DNA of 64,000 nt from Blautia sp. Marseille-P3087 (GTDB lineage Bacteria > Bacillota > Clostridia > Lachnospirales > Lachnospiraceae): positions 1 through 64,000 of the forward strand of contig NZ_LT635539.1 in assembly GCF_900120195.1 (NCBI RefSeq), read 5' to 3'. The notes under the pieces were generated by a model. That model was not told the DNA's origin, searched no databases, and was given only the letters and a program-made list of their open reading frames with translations. Numbering within the stretch: the stretch's first letter is position 1; each line of letters opens with the position of its first letter. The translations under genes were made by a program, and so were the position numbers. Below are positions 45,223 through 55,127 of the stretch, piece after piece.

Positions 45223-46275
45223 ATGAAATACGGAAAAATAAGAATCGAGGATGGTAATCTCATTTTTTCCAAACATATGATGATGAATTATCTTCCATGT
45301 AAAGATATCTTATGGGCTTACAAAAGAAAAGAAGGAGTAGAAGGCGGGGCACAGAAGCAGTTCAGTACCAGTTCGCTGGTCATAATTACACGCCGTAAAA
45401 AAAGATACCAGTTTGATCTGACGGACCGTGAGATTCAGGATTGTATTCAGTTATTGAAAGCACTGAATCCGAACATTGTGACAGGATTTCCGAAAGGCGG
45501 CAGGATTCCGCTCCAGAGTCTTCCGAATACAAGAGATCTGGGTGCACTGATGACATCAGACGGACGCCATATTCTTCCGCACAGACTTCTTCGAAGCGGA
45601 ACACTTTATCATATTTCGATTGCAGATCAGGATACTCTGATGAAAGACTATCATCTGACGACTGTGATCGACTTCCGCACAAAATCGGAAGTTCTGGAAA
45701 AACCGGATATAGTTATGGAGGGAGTACAATACTGCGATATACCGATTGTGGACGAGGAAACGACCGGCATTACCAGATCCGGAAAACTGGATGAGATTAT
45801 AAAAAGTTTTAAAGATATTCCGGAAGATTTAGTACTGAACCAGTATGCTTCACTGGTGCATGATTCCTACAGCGTCAGACAGTATGCGCGTTTTCTGGAT
45901 GTATTGCTTCATCAGGAAGAAGGGGCAGTATTGTGGCACTGCAGCATCGGCAAAGACCGTGCAGGTGTGGGAACGGCGCTTCTCCTATGTACACTTGGGG
46001 TTCCGAGAGAGACAATCTATGAAGACTATATGAAAACAAATCTTTATCTTGATGAGGAAATGAATCATATGGTTCGCTATCTGGAGTCAAAGATGATCGT
46101 GGACAACCAAACCATGGACAAGATACGTCTGCTTTATCGTGTAAAAGAAGAATACCTTGACTGTGTATTCGAAACCATCGAAAAAGACTATGGTTCAGTT
46201 GAACAGTTTATGAAAAAAGCACTGTACATGAATCCGAAAACGATCGAGGCTCTGCGCAAAAAATACCTTGTATAA
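45223..46275 (+). CDS. Tyrosine phosphatase family protein (Y_phosphatase3 type)
   Basis: A 350-residue protein. The N-terminal 85 residues look like a small PH-like or unknown beta domain. The phosphatase part begins with LPNTRDLGALMTSDGR (about 103-118), typical of bacterial LipA/IphP-like enzymes, and has the P-loop HCSIGKDRAG with Cys240 and Arg246. Relatives dephosphorylate phosphotyrosine or phosphoinositides; the substrate here is unknown. GAAGGAG precedes the start. No clear intrinsic terminator follows. Confidence 0.88.
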   Translation: MKYGKIRIEDGNLIFSKHMMMNYLPCKDILWAYKRKEGVEGGAQKQFSTSSLVIITRRKKRYQFDLTDREIQDCIQLLKALNPNIVTGFPKGGRIPLQSLPNTRDLGALMTSDGRHILPHRLLRSGTLYHISIADQDTLMKDYHLTTVIDFRTKSEVLEKPDIVMEGVQYCDIPIVDEETTGITRSGKLDEIIKSFKDIPEDLVLNQYASLVHDSYSVRQYARFLDVLLHQEEGAVLWHCSIGKDRAGVGTALLLCTLGVPRETIYEDYMKTNLYLDEEMNHMVRYLESKMIVDNQTMDKIRLLYRVKEEYLDCVFETIEKDYGSVEQFMKKALYMNPKTIEALRKKYLV

Positions 46276-46322
46276 AAATACAAAAAAGTGTTTTAAAATT
46301 GTAATGTATACAAAATTTTGCA

Positions 46323-46350
46323 TTGACAAACGATGTAATGTTGCTATAAT
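46323..46350 (+). promoter_or_regulatory. Promoter of ilvN
   Basis: TTGACA (46323-46328), 16-bp spacer, TATAAT (46345-46350). The roughly 95-nt leader holds two hairpins, including CACTGC/GCAGTG at about 46408-46426. It has no T run and no T-box sequence. Confidence 0.85.
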
Positions 46351-46452
46351 GATAAACATGCAGACAATTTTACGATGGAATTGTTTAAAAGATTAAAGTA
46401 TTGAAAACACTGCTGTAAATGCAGTGAACAGTAACTTGAAAGCAGGTGCGTT

Positions 46453-46950
46453 ATGCAGAAAAGAATTTTGTCCCTGTTAGTAGATAACACTGCCGGTGTA
46501 TTAAGTCGTATTGCCGGTCTTTTCAGCCGCAGAGGTTATAATATTGACAGTCTGACAGTCGGCGTGACTGCGGATGAACGATATTCCAGAATGACAGTCG
46601 TATGCAGTGGAGACACGATGATTCTGGAACAGATTACAAAACAGCTCGCAAAGCTGGTAGATGTAAGAGATATTAAGGTTCTCGAACCGGATAACAGTGT
46701 AAGCCGAGAACTGGTACTTGTGAAGGTCGCAGCGCGGCCGGAGCAGAGAGAGGGAATTATTTCCATTGCAAATATTTTCCGTGCCAATGTCATTGATGTC
46801 GGTAAGACTTCTTTAGTCATTGAGATGACCGGAAGTAAGAGTAAGCTCGGTGCTTTTATTGACCTTCTCGGTGAATATGAGATACTGGAACTTGCAAGAA
46901 CAGGTATCACAGGACTTTCACGTGGTGCCAGCGATGTAAAATTTCTGTAG
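46453..46950 (+). CDS. ilvN: Acetolactate synthase, small (regulatory) subunit
   Basis: The ACT-domain subunit (165 residues) that activates acetolactate synthase and confers valine feedback. The start MQKRILSLLVDNTAGVLSRI and FSRRGYNIDSLTVG are the family signature, and the C-terminal half has SRELVLVKVAA and FRANVIDVG. The large catalytic subunit gene is not next to it and must lie elsewhere. ilvC follows after 99 nt. Confidence 0.95.
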   Translation: MQKRILSLLVDNTAGVLSRIAGLFSRRGYNIDSLTVGVTADERYSRMTVVCSGDTMILEQITKQLAKLVDVRDIKVLEPDNSVSRELVLVKVAARPEQREGIISIANIFRANVIDVGKTSLVIEMTGSKSKLGAFIDLLGEYEILELARTGITGLSRGASDVKFL

Positions 46951-47037
46951 GATGCAGGGCATTTTACATAGTAGTTTATTACGTTTGCTAAGGGGTACAG
47001 CCCTTTAACGATAAATATTATTTTACGAATAGCTTAG

Positions 47038-48069
<1,032 letters not shown>

Positions 48070-48086
48070 GTAAATTTTCGATTATA

Positions 48087-48117
48087 ACGGCACATCCTTT
48101 TGGATGTGTCGTTTTTT
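48087..48117 (+). terminator. Intrinsic terminator after ilvC
   Basis: An 11-bp stem (48087-48097 with 48102-48112) with a TTTT loop and six T after it. Confidence 0.9.
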
Positions 48118-48155
48118 GACGTATCATCCTGTCAAAACATGACGAACGAATTTTA

Positions 48156-48184
48156 TTGACTTTTATGCGCTCAGAGCATAAGAT
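48156..48184 (+). promoter_or_regulatory. Promoter of the SipW/TasA-like operon
   Basis: TTGACT (48156-48161), 17-bp spacer, TAAGAT (48179-48184). The leader is about 95 nt and AT-rich. Confidence 0.6.
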
Positions 48185-48285
48185 TAAACCATCTTAAGAC
48201 AATCTTAATTTTATCAATCAATGCAGATCTGCAAAAAATCCATTTATTTTTGTATTTTATTCCACGATAAGAAAGCAGGTGATTT

Positions 48286-48771
48286 ATGCGAATTGCGGAA
48301 AAAGCCGCAAGAATTTTACTGACTGTGATCGGCTTTTTCGGTCTTGCTGTTTTTTTTCTACCGAAGATTGGTATTTCTGTGGATATTGTTATGTCTGGTT
48401 CTATGGAACCGACGCTAAAAACAGGAGGAATTGTTTTTACAGATACAAAAAGAACAGAGCCATCTGTCGGAGATATTGTGACGTTTCAAAATGCGCAGGG
48501 AAAAGTCAGTCACAGAGTAGTTGCAAAACAGAAACAGAGTTACATAACAAAAGGTGATGCAAATAATATGGAGGATGTATCACTGCTGGAACCGGAACAG
48601 ATCATAGGAACGGTGATTCTGACAGTTCCACTTGTAGGTTATGCAGCAGAGCTTTTAAAGGATAAAACAGTGGGAATGCTGTTGCTGCTCATGATCTTTC
48701 AGGAACTGGTCTTTCTGGTAATTGAATGGAAAGGAGAGCGCATCGAAAAAAGGCGCAGAAAACAAATATGA
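48286..48771 (+). CDS. sipW: SipW-like signal peptidase I (ER type)
   Basis: A membrane protease of 161 residues. It has an N-terminal helix (about 9-28), the serine motif VMSGSMEPT (Ser39) and, in place of the bacterial Lys, SHRVV (His76). A Ser-His dyad marks the ER/archaeal class that includes SipW of Bacillus. A second hydrophobic stretch is at about 130-150. SipW enzymes process TasA-type fibre proteins, and three such genes follow directly. AGCAGGTG precedes the start. Its stop overlaps the next start (ATGA), which couples translation. Confidence 0.93.
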   Translation: MRIAEKAARILLTVIGFFGLAVFFLPKIGISVDIVMSGSMEPTLKTGGIVFTDTKRTEPSVGDIVTFQNAQGKVSHRVVAKQKQSYITKGDANNMEDVSLLEPEQIIGTVILTVPLVGYAAELLKDKTVGMLLLLMIFQELVFLVIEWKGERIEKRRRKQI

Positions 48772-49409
48772 AAAAAAATACAGTGAAAATTATGGCACTG
48801 GCAGGAATTTTATGTCTGGCATCAGTTGGAGGCGTGTCTGCGTATCTGACGGATTATGAGAAAGTATCCAATGAGTTTACAGTCGGAAAGGTTGATATCG
48901 AATTGAAAGAGCCGGAATGGAAACCTGAAGAAAATAGGATAATTGAACCGTCAAAAGTAATTCATAAAGATCCGCAGATTACGAACACAGGAACAAATGA
49001 TGCATTTGTATATATGGAAGTTTCAATTCCGATGGCGAATGTGGAGGCGGCGGCAGAAAATGGTGAGCGTCTTGGTAAAAAAGTGCAGGAGTTATTTTCC
49101 TTTGAAGCAAAAGACAGCTGGATGCAGCTGAATGCGCAGAATATAGAAAACCGGAGGGTATATACATATGCGTACACCAAAATACTGAAACCGCAGGAGA
49201 CCTCGGAAACTTTATTTGATACTGTAAAGTTTCTGAATCTGATTGAGGGGCAGCTGGACGGACAGACACTTGAAATTCCGGTCAGAGCCTATGCAATACA
49301 GACATCTTATACAGGTGGCAGTTCCGATAATCTTCCGGAACAGATTAAAGCAGCCTATGAAAAATATGTAAATCAGAACAGAGAGCAGGATGGAAAAGTA
49401 ACGGAATAG
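48768..49409 (+). CDS. TasA/camelysin-like protein with SipW-type signal (1)
   Basis: A secreted protein of about 213 residues. ATG 48768 overlaps the sipW stop by four bases; the frame is open further upstream but only inside sipW. The signal is SipW type: a short hydrophobic stretch (IMALAGILCLASVGGVSAYLTD) followed by a conserved FTVGKVDIEL start of the mature beta domain. The mature part has NTGTNDAFVYMEVSIPMA and YAYTKILKPQETSETLFD, as in TasA/CalY relatives that form extracellular fibres. It has no wall anchor. Confidence 0.85.
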   Translation: MKKNTVKIMALAGILCLASVGGVSAYLTDYEKVSNEFTVGKVDIELKEPEWKPEENRIIEPSKVIHKDPQITNTGTNDAFVYMEVSIPMANVEAAAENGERLGKKVQELFSFEAKDSWMQLNAQNIENRRVYTYAYTKILKPQETSETLFDTVKFLNLIEGQLDGQTLEIPVRAYAIQTSYTGGSSDNLPEQIKAAYEKYVNQNREQDGKVTE

Positions 49410-49427
49410 CAGAAAGCAGGAAACAGT

Positions 49428-49985
49428 ATGACAGGAAGGAAGAAGAGAATCACAGCTCTGGCGGCTGCAATGGGGATTCTGGTGACTGTGCAGGGAATAG
49501 CAGCATATCAGAGTGCTTTTGATACAGCAAAAAATATCATACGTGTGGGAAATAATACAACTGAAATCGGAGAAGAATTTCCTTCTCCGACGCCGATTGT
49601 ACCGGATAAGAATACGGATATCACGAAAAAAATATGGGTAACAAATCGTGAACAGGGTGCGGAGGGAATGAGCGTAGACTGTTTTGTGCGCGTTTCTCTG
49701 GAATATTCAAACAGCGATATCGGCAGGGCTGTCACAATGAAAGGACTGAATACGACCGATTGGGTATACAGCGATGATGGATTTTTTTATTACAAAAATG
49801 TATTAAAAGAAGGAGAATCGACCAGACCATTGTGTACAGGGTTCATGGTAGAAGCAGGAAAAATTGAAAAAACATACTGGGAGGAATTGAAGGATTTCCA
49901 AATTCAGGTCTATGAGGAGTCGGTAGAGGCAAAACCATATGAATCCTATCAGGCAGCATGGGCAGCTTATGAAAAACAGGGTTGA
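49428..49985 (+). CDS. TasA-like protein with SipW-type signal (2)
   Basis: A secreted protein of 185 residues with an N-terminal helix (about 8-25) and the SipW-type boundary AAYQSAFDTAKNIIRVGNNT. The mature domain contains EFPSPTPIVP, CFVRVSLEYSN and FFYYKNVLKEGESTRPL, like the other two TasA-like products but shorter. It lies 18 nt after the first and 16 nt before the third, so it belongs to the same operon. It has no wall anchor. Confidence 0.8.
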   Translation: MTGRKKRITALAAAMGILVTVQGIAAYQSAFDTAKNIIRVGNNTTEIGEEFPSPTPIVPDKNTDITKKIWVTNREQGAEGMSVDCFVRVSLEYSNSDIGRAVTMKGLNTTDWVYSDDGFFYYKNVLKEGESTRPLCTGFMVEAGKIEKTYWEELKDFQIQVYEESVEAKPYESYQAAWAAYEKQG

Positions 49986-50001
49986 GAAGGCAGGTGGACA
50001 T

Positions 50002-51231
50002 GTGAAGAAAAAAAGAAAAATGCTGGTTGGAATTCTTGCTGCGCTGCTTTGCATGGCAACAGGTGTTTATGGCTATTTTTCGGACAGTCTGGAAATCAAA
50101 AATCATATCACCATGGGAGATATTCGGATAAATATGACAGAGTTTGCGCGAAAAGGAAACGGAGAAGTGAAATATCGTGATCCGGCATATATATTTCCTG
50201 GCGAACGGATTTCAAAGATTCCGCGTATTAAGAACAGGGCTCTTCCATGTTGGATACGGGCGCATATCAGTTACGGAAGCGATAAAGACGATATGGGAAT
50301 GTTGAGTGACCGTAATATAGAAGGAATTTCAGCAGGGTGGATAAAGCGAGGGGATTACTATTATTATGCGAAGGTTTTGAAAAAACAGGAATCTGTGGAT
50401 CTTTTTCAGAGTGTATCTGTTCCAGCAGGATGGACAGAAGAGCATAGTGGGCAGAAACTGAATATTACCGTGCAGGCGGATGCGATACAGGCTGCTAATT
50501 TCAAACCGGATTTTAACGCCATGTCACCGTGGGGAAATCAGGAAATTCAGGATTGTGTCCATGAAACAAATGGAACAATGATCTGCAAAAAGGGTGAACG
50601 AAAACTGTCTGTGGAATTTCAGGGAAAAGCACACAAACTGATTGCAGTCCCGGATGATTTCTTTGCGAATTTGGAAACGGCAATGCCTGGAGATGTTCTG
50701 GCAGATACAGTAAAGGTGTCAAATACGACAAAGAAGGATGCGGAGATTTTTTTCAGAATCAGTACAGAGGGAAGATCAAAAGAAAAAATGGATATGCTGA
50801 AAAATATCTGCTTTCAGATTTCCATGGGAAAAAATGTACTTTACAGTGGAACACTGGATGCTGCAAAACTTCAAAAGAATCATTCGCTTGGAGTTTTTAA
50901 AAGCAAAGCGTCAGGTGAACTTAAATTCTCACTGGAAATTCCGAAAGAATGGGATAATGCATGGGCTTTAAAGAAAACAGATGTTTCGTGGATATTCTCT
51001 GTTCAAGATGAAACTTCTGAGATGGATACGACAGAAGAACAAAGCGAAAATGAAGATCAAAGCTTTTCCGGGGATTCTTTTCAGTCATCTGTTAAGGATA
51101 CTGGCAGCAAACAGAAATCGTCCGTAAAAACAGGTGATCCCATGCCGGTAGAACTTATGCTCTTACTGTTTCTTGCAGCTGGCATCAGTATACCAGTCAT
51201 AAAAAAATGGAAAGGGGCGAAAAAATCATGA
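50002..51231 (+). CDS. TasA-like protein (3) with C-terminal VKTGD wall-sorting signal
   Basis: A secreted protein of about 409 residues. I prefer GTG 50002, preceded by AGGTGG and beginning VKKKRKMLVGILAALL; the frame opens earlier but overlaps the previous gene. The N-terminal SipW-type signal ends near GYFSDSLEIKNHITMG. A first TasA-like domain (about 25-165) is followed by a second beta domain. An acidic Ser-rich stretch then leads to VKTGD (375-379), a hydrophobic helix and the tail KKWKGAKKS. A sorting signal on a TasA-like protein is unusual. Its stop overlaps the next start (ATGA). Confidence 0.82.
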   Translation: MKKKRKMLVGILAALLCMATGVYGYFSDSLEIKNHITMGDIRINMTEFARKGNGEVKYRDPAYIFPGERISKIPRIKNRALPCWIRAHISYGSDKDDMGMLSDRNIEGISAGWIKRGDYYYYAKVLKKQESVDLFQSVSVPAGWTEEHSGQKLNITVQADAIQAANFKPDFNAMSPWGNQEIQDCVHETNGTMICKKGERKLSVEFQGKAHKLIAVPDDFFANLETAMPGDVLADTVKVSNTTKKDAEIFFRISTEGRSKEKMDMLKNICFQISMGKNVLYSGTLDAAKLQKNHSLGVFKSKASGELKFSLEIPKEWDNAWALKKTDVSWIFSVQDETSEMDTTEEQSENEDQSFSGDSFQSSVKDTGSKQKSSVKTGDPMPVELMLLLFLAAGISIPVIKKWKGAKKS

Positions 51232-53405
51232 AAAGAAAAATCACGGGTATCTGTCTTATGGTTGGGATGATTTTAAGTTTGTGGTATGGAATGTCGCTGC
51301 CTGTAGAATCAGCAGCAGCTTTTTCGGAAACAGAACAGGCTGTGGATCTGAATCAAAGTATGGAAGGTTTGGAAAATGGAGCGGACAGTGAGGAAGATGA
51401 GACAGGGGACACAGAGGACACAGCAGAAGACGAAGCAGATGGAGAGAATGACACAGATGAAATTATTATTGATGCTGAGGAATGTGAAGAGAATCTGACA
51501 GAAGATATACCGGACGAAGATGCAGCGGCGGAATTCCCGGATATATCGATTGAGACAGCGGATAATGACAATGGAGCAGAGGCAGTGGCAGAGGAGGTGT
51601 TTTCGACAGAAGGAGATGAGGCCGGTGAATTTGACGCAGCAGATCCTGAAGCAATGGTTGCAAGAGCAACGAGCAGCGTCCCGGTGAAATGGGTAGCTGC
51701 TGATTATCAGATGAGAAGCGAATATGCATTTACTTATGCCTTTCGGGCAAATACCAGCAGTCTTGTTTCTATCAGCAGGTATAATGGAACTTTGAATACT
51801 AAAATGCATAACTGGTATGGCGATGAACGTGGATTTACGGAAGAATACTGTAAAACATTTTTGGGATGCGTAATTGATGATCAGGATTATGCAGATCCTA
51901 TTACTGCCATATATAGTAATGTAGGGGAGTATAATGGGAAAATTGTAGATTTGAAAGTGACAGCAGTGAAATGGGGACCTGTAAATAAAAATCATATAGG
52001 AAATGATGGAAGAAATATTATTCCATGTATATTGTTTTACAAAAACAGAATTGCATTTAATACAATTGGAGTGGGAACTGTAAGATTTCGTTTTGAATTT
52101 CTGGATCATGCAACACAGAATAAAATTTCTCCAAAAGGACATGTGACATTGAAGGATCTGGATGCAGGACAGGGAATTCGTGTTTATGATGGTTGGGGTG
52201 TAAATCGGATTTATCTGCGCAAAGGCTATAATTATCTGAAAAAAACAACGGCTATGATTGCAAATGGCGCCGTTTACAATGAGCTGACAAGTCTGGAAGG
52301 AGAAGATATTGATACTGATGATGTGAAAGCATGGTGCCAGCTTGACTTTGACGGATACTTTATGCTGAACTGGAATTCTCAGGAGAGCTGGAACAATGAG
52401 ACGTATCCGCAGAATGCGTTTTTTCTGACAACAGGGAAAACAGTAGGTACATATGAACCGAACCCCAAACCGGAAAAAAGAGTGGGAAATGACGGTGCTG
52501 CTTATAACAGTATGACAAAACATGAATCTACGCGGACAGATCCTCCATATGGCATAAAGGAAGGAAAAAATTATGATTATGTGATTGCGCAGAGGCTGAT
52601 GCCTGGCTCCTACAGCTCTTTTGTTCTGAAAGATACACTAGATTCCTGTCTGAAATTCAGAAGTGGAAGCGTTACAACTTCAGCAGGAAAAGATGTGACA
52701 TCCAGATTCAGAATTGAGAATACGAAAAATACGATTACATTTACTGCAAACACATCTTATCTGAAAAGTGAAGAGGCATTTAATGATGTGACATACTATT
52801 TTCGGATAAAAGTTACAGCCGGAAGTAATACAGTAATAAGTTCACATAATCATATAAGTCAGAATGGAAGTGCTTATTCGATTGAAAACAAGGCGTCCAG
52901 AACAATTGTATCAGATAAAATAAAGGATACGCAGCAGACAAATTCTTCGTGGGTAAAAGGAGAAATTCCGAGAGAAATTCCGGACGGGCAGATTGTGATC
53001 ACAAAAAGAATCAGAGAGCAGGACATTATATGGGCGCATGGAAATCCTGTTTTTCGATTCTGTGTGACCGGAACAGATGGAAAAGGTATTTCGCATATGT
53101 ATGAGGATTTTGTGGAGTTTCGTAAGGGTGAATATCCGACAGATAGAGGATATGCGGTGTTGAGCTGTACGTTTTCGACTATTCCGCTGGGAAGGTACAC
53201 GGTCAGTGAGAAGAAAACTTTACGTTATGTATTTGAAAGTATTACAGCACAGACGGCAAATGTGAGTCTGAATGACCGGACAGGAACAGTAACACTTGAC
53301 AAAAATAATAAAAAAGCAGCAGTTACATTTGCAAATAAAAAGACAAAATATGACAGGTATAGTCATACAGATGTTATACGCAATAAAATCAGTATCCGGC
53401 ACTGA
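51228..53405 (+). CDS. Large secreted isopeptide-domain protein, no wall anchor
   Basis: A secreted protein of about 725 residues, translationally coupled to the third TasA-like gene. A signal peptide (about 1-30) is followed by a very acidic stretch (about 35-140, Glu/Asp/Thr). A beta-rich region of unknown type (about 150-400) precedes a fimbrial isopeptide D2-like domain (about 420-570; NYDYVIAQRLMPGSYSSFVL) and a C-terminal Cna-B-like domain (about 590-710; GQIVITKRI, with GRYTVSEKKTLRYVF as E-box). The chain ends NKISIRH with no LPXTG, VKTGD or membrane helix. It may be captured into TasA-like fibres or joined by isopeptide chemistry. Confidence 0.8.
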   Translation: MKRKITGICLMVGMILSLWYGMSLPVESAAAFSETEQAVDLNQSMEGLENGADSEEDETGDTEDTAEDEADGENDTDEIIIDAEECEENLTEDIPDEDAAAEFPDISIETADNDNGAEAVAEEVFSTEGDEAGEFDAADPEAMVARATSSVPVKWVAADYQMRSEYAFTYAFRANTSSLVSISRYNGTLNTKMHNWYGDERGFTEEYCKTFLGCVIDDQDYADPITAIYSNVGEYNGKIVDLKVTAVKWGPVNKNHIGNDGRNIIPCILFYKNRIAFNTIGVGTVRFRFEFLDHATQNKISPKGHVTLKDLDAGQGIRVYDGWGVNRIYLRKGYNYLKKTTAMIANGAVYNELTSLEGEDIDTDDVKAWCQLDFDGYFMLNWNSQESWNNETYPQNAFFLTTGKTVGTYEPNPKPEKRVGNDGAAYNSMTKHESTRTDPPYGIKEGKNYDYVIAQRLMPGSYSSFVLKDTLDSCLKFRSGSVTTSAGKDVTSRFRIENTKNTITFTANTSYLKSEEAFNDVTYYFRIKVTAGSNTVISSHNHISQNGSAYSIENKASRTIVSDKIKDTQQTNSSWVKGEIPREIPDGQIVITKRIREQDIIWAHGNPVFRFCVTGTDGKGISHMYEDFVEFRKGEYPTDRGYAVLSCTFSTIPLGRYTVSEKKTLRYVFESITAQTANVSLNDRTGTVTLDKNNKKAAVTFANKKTKYDRYSHTDVIRNKISIRH

Positions 53406-53435
53406 AACGGATAGAAGAAAGTATAGAGAAAACGG

Positions 53436-53464
53436 TTGCAAAACCGCAGGCTGCTTGATATAAT
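53436..53464 (+). promoter_or_regulatory. Promoter of tRNA-Pro
   Basis: TTGCAA (53436-53441), 17-bp spacer, TATAAT (53459-53464), placed about 10 nt before the tRNA. Confidence 0.75.
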
Positions 53465-53473
53465 AATCCTCAC

Positions 53474-53547
53474 CGGGGTATGGCGTAGCTTGGTAGCGCG
53501 CACGGCTGGGGGCCGTGAGGTCGCAGGTTCAAATCCTGTTGCCCCGA
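53474..53547 (+). tRNA. tRNA-Pro (anticodon GGG)
   Basis: The acceptor stem pairs 53474-53480 with 53540-53546 and the discriminator A is at 53547. The anticodon stem CACGG/CCGTG (53501-53505/53513-53517) holds loop CTGGGGG, so the anticodon is GGG (53508-53510). The T arm contains GTTCAAATC. The 3' CCA is not encoded. A promoter and a terminator bracket it, so it is its own unit. Confidence 0.95.
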
Positions 53548-53565
53548 TTGAGGACAGAATGGAGA

Positions 53566-53603
53566 AAAGCTTTGAGATACAGTTATGTATTTCGAAGCTT
53601 TTT
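53566..53603 (+). terminator. Intrinsic terminator after tRNA-Pro
   Basis: A 15-bp stem with two G-U pairs (53566-53580 with 53587-53601) runs into TTTTT. Confidence 0.85.
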
Positions 53604-53628
53604 ACTATATTAAATTAGCCCTGATGCA

Positions 53629-53657
53629 TTGAATTTATGTAAAAGATATATTATAAT
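53629..53657 (+). promoter_or_regulatory. Promoter of the three secreted-protein genes
   Basis: TTGAAT (53629-53634), 17-bp spacer, TATAAT (53652-53657). A small AACCT/AGGTT hairpin lies in the leader. Confidence 0.8.
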
Positions 53658-53730
53658 GTAACCTGTGATAGGTTGAGTAACGGACATAATTTCAAAATCA
53701 CAGAATATGAATCGAAAAAGGAGAAGAGAC

Positions 53731-54360
53731 ATGAAACGATTAAAAAAAATCATGGCAATGCTGCTACTCATGCTTCTTGTAGCATCACCGGTTGTTTTAG
53801 CAGCATCACAGCCGGTTGAGGTGCAGGCAGCAGCTAAAACGGTACTTAAAAACAAATATTATGGTTACGAAAACGGCAAAAGAGTTTGCAATCAGTGGCG
53901 TACAATTAAAGTTGGCAACAGAAGTTTCAGATTTTACTTTGACAAAAATGGCAGAGCATATCATGCAGACAGGAACTATGTAGGAACTACCGGAATTGTT
54001 GTAAAAAAAATTAACGGCAGATATTACGGCTTTGACTATCAGGGACACATGATGAAGGGGATTCGTTGTGGAATTACTTCTGAAGATGCAATGCCGGGAC
54101 TGTATTACTTCAATTCAAATGGTGTGTTTAACAGACAAAAAACAACTGTATACAGAAATGCATCAAAAACATACAAGAACGCAAGACAGATTAAAAAATT
54201 ACTTGGCAAATACAGTAAGATGCATATCAGCAAAGATTCATGTTTTGGAAACGGCTCCGATGTAACTTATATTTATGGCAGCCTTGCACTGAGTGTGTTC
54301 CGCCCGGCAGGAAAGGGAGCAAGTGCAGAAGTTGTAGAAGGTATTATGCAGAGAGATTAA
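53731..54360 (+). CDS. Secreted protein with cell-wall-binding-like repeats
   Basis: A secreted protein of about 209 residues. ATG 53731 has AAGGAG 7 nt upstream. The signal peptide covers about 1-28 (LLLMLLVASPVVLAASQ). The middle has aromatic and Gly repeats that resemble choline/glucan-binding repeats: RFYFDKNGRAY, RYYGFDYQGHMMKG and GLYYFNSNGVFN. The C-terminal part is basic (KTYKNARQIKKLLGKYSKM) and has no known fold. It may stay on the wall through its repeats. It shares its style with the next gene, 18 nt downstream. Confidence 0.75.
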   Translation: MKRLKKIMAMLLLMLLVASPVVLAASQPVEVQAAAKTVLKNKYYGYENGKRVCNQWRTIKVGNRSFRFYFDKNGRAYHADRNYVGTTGIVVKKINGRYYGFDYQGHMMKGIRCGITSEDAMPGLYYFNSNGVFNRQKTTVYRNASKTYKNARQIKKLLGKYSKMHISKDSCFGNGSDVTYIYGSLALSVFRPAGKGASAEVVEGIMQRD

Positions 54361-54378
54361 GAAAGAGGAGAAAAATAA

Positions 54379-55104
54379 ATGAAAATGAATAAAAAAATTA
54401 CCGCAATGATTCTCAGTGCTGTGATCGCAGCAGCTCCGGTGGCAGCTCCGGTTATGGAAGTGCAGACAGTTGCAGCAGCTACTACAACCACAAAAACTTT
54501 AAAAAATACATGGAGTAAAGATGGCAGATATTATTACGACCAAAATGGCAGAAAAGTTACCGGTGTAAAGAAAATTGGCAGATATACGTATGTTTTTGCA
54601 AAAAACGGCAGACTGGTGACAAACAGACCGTATTACAGATACAATTCCAGAATTTATTATAAAATTGCGAGAAATGGACGTGCGACCAGACTGTCAGCTG
54701 TCGAGACACTGGCAGCAATTCGTTATCAGAGATGTGGTAACAACCTGAAAAAGGCATTTAACTGGTCTTCTTCTCTGCGTTATGTAGCAAATTACAGAGT
54801 CGCAAGAAAAAATGCAATCTACTATGCTCAGTATGGTTTCCAGAGAGGATGTGGTGACTGTTATGTACAGGCTGCTACATTCTATCAGATGGCAAAAGTT
54901 GCAGGATATAATGCAAAATATGTGAGCGGTTATGTGGCAAAAGGTAAAGGTAAAGCGCCACATGCATGGGTTGAAATCAAAATCAGAAACAGAACTTATG
55001 TATATGATCCAAACTTCCAGAGTGAGTATGGCAAAAAGGGTTACACCGGATATCAGATCAGATACGGACAGAAGGGAACTCTGAAATATTATAAAACAAA
55101 ATAA
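54379..55104 (+). CDS. Secreted transglutaminase-like protein with wall-binding-like repeats
   Basis: A secreted protein of 241 residues: signal peptide (about 1-35), two or three aromatic/Gly repeats (GRYYYDQNGRKVTG and YTYVFAKNGRLV, about 55-90), then a transglutaminase/protease-like domain. The triad is in order and intact: Cys161 (GDCYVQAATFYQMAKVAG), His195 (PHAWVEI) and Asp210 (VYDPNF). Relatives cross-link or hydrolyse cell-surface proteins or peptidoglycan. GAGGAG precedes the start. It lies between two other secreted proteins that may be partners or substrates. Confidence 0.85.
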   Translation: MKMNKKITAMILSAVIAAAPVAAPVMEVQTVAAATTTTKTLKNTWSKDGRYYYDQNGRKVTGVKKIGRYTYVFAKNGRLVTNRPYYRYNSRIYYKIARNGRATRLSAVETLAAIRYQRCGNNLKKAFNWSSSLRYVANYRVARKNAIYYAQYGFQRGCGDCYVQAATFYQMAKVAGYNAKYVSGYVAKGKGKAPHAWVEIKIRNRTYVYDPNFQSEYGKKGYTGYQIRYGQKGTLKYYKTK

Positions 55105-55127
55105 GAGACAGCAGGAGAATTAAAATA

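Noticed and set aside
46351-46452. T-box or peptide attenuator in the ilvN leader
   Set aside because: No T-box sequence, no terminator T run and no Ile/Leu/Val-rich frame are seen; only two short hairpins.
53436-53618. A 60-residue plus-strand frame
   Set aside because: It runs through the tRNA-Pro gene and its promoter; the tRNA cloverleaf is unambiguous.
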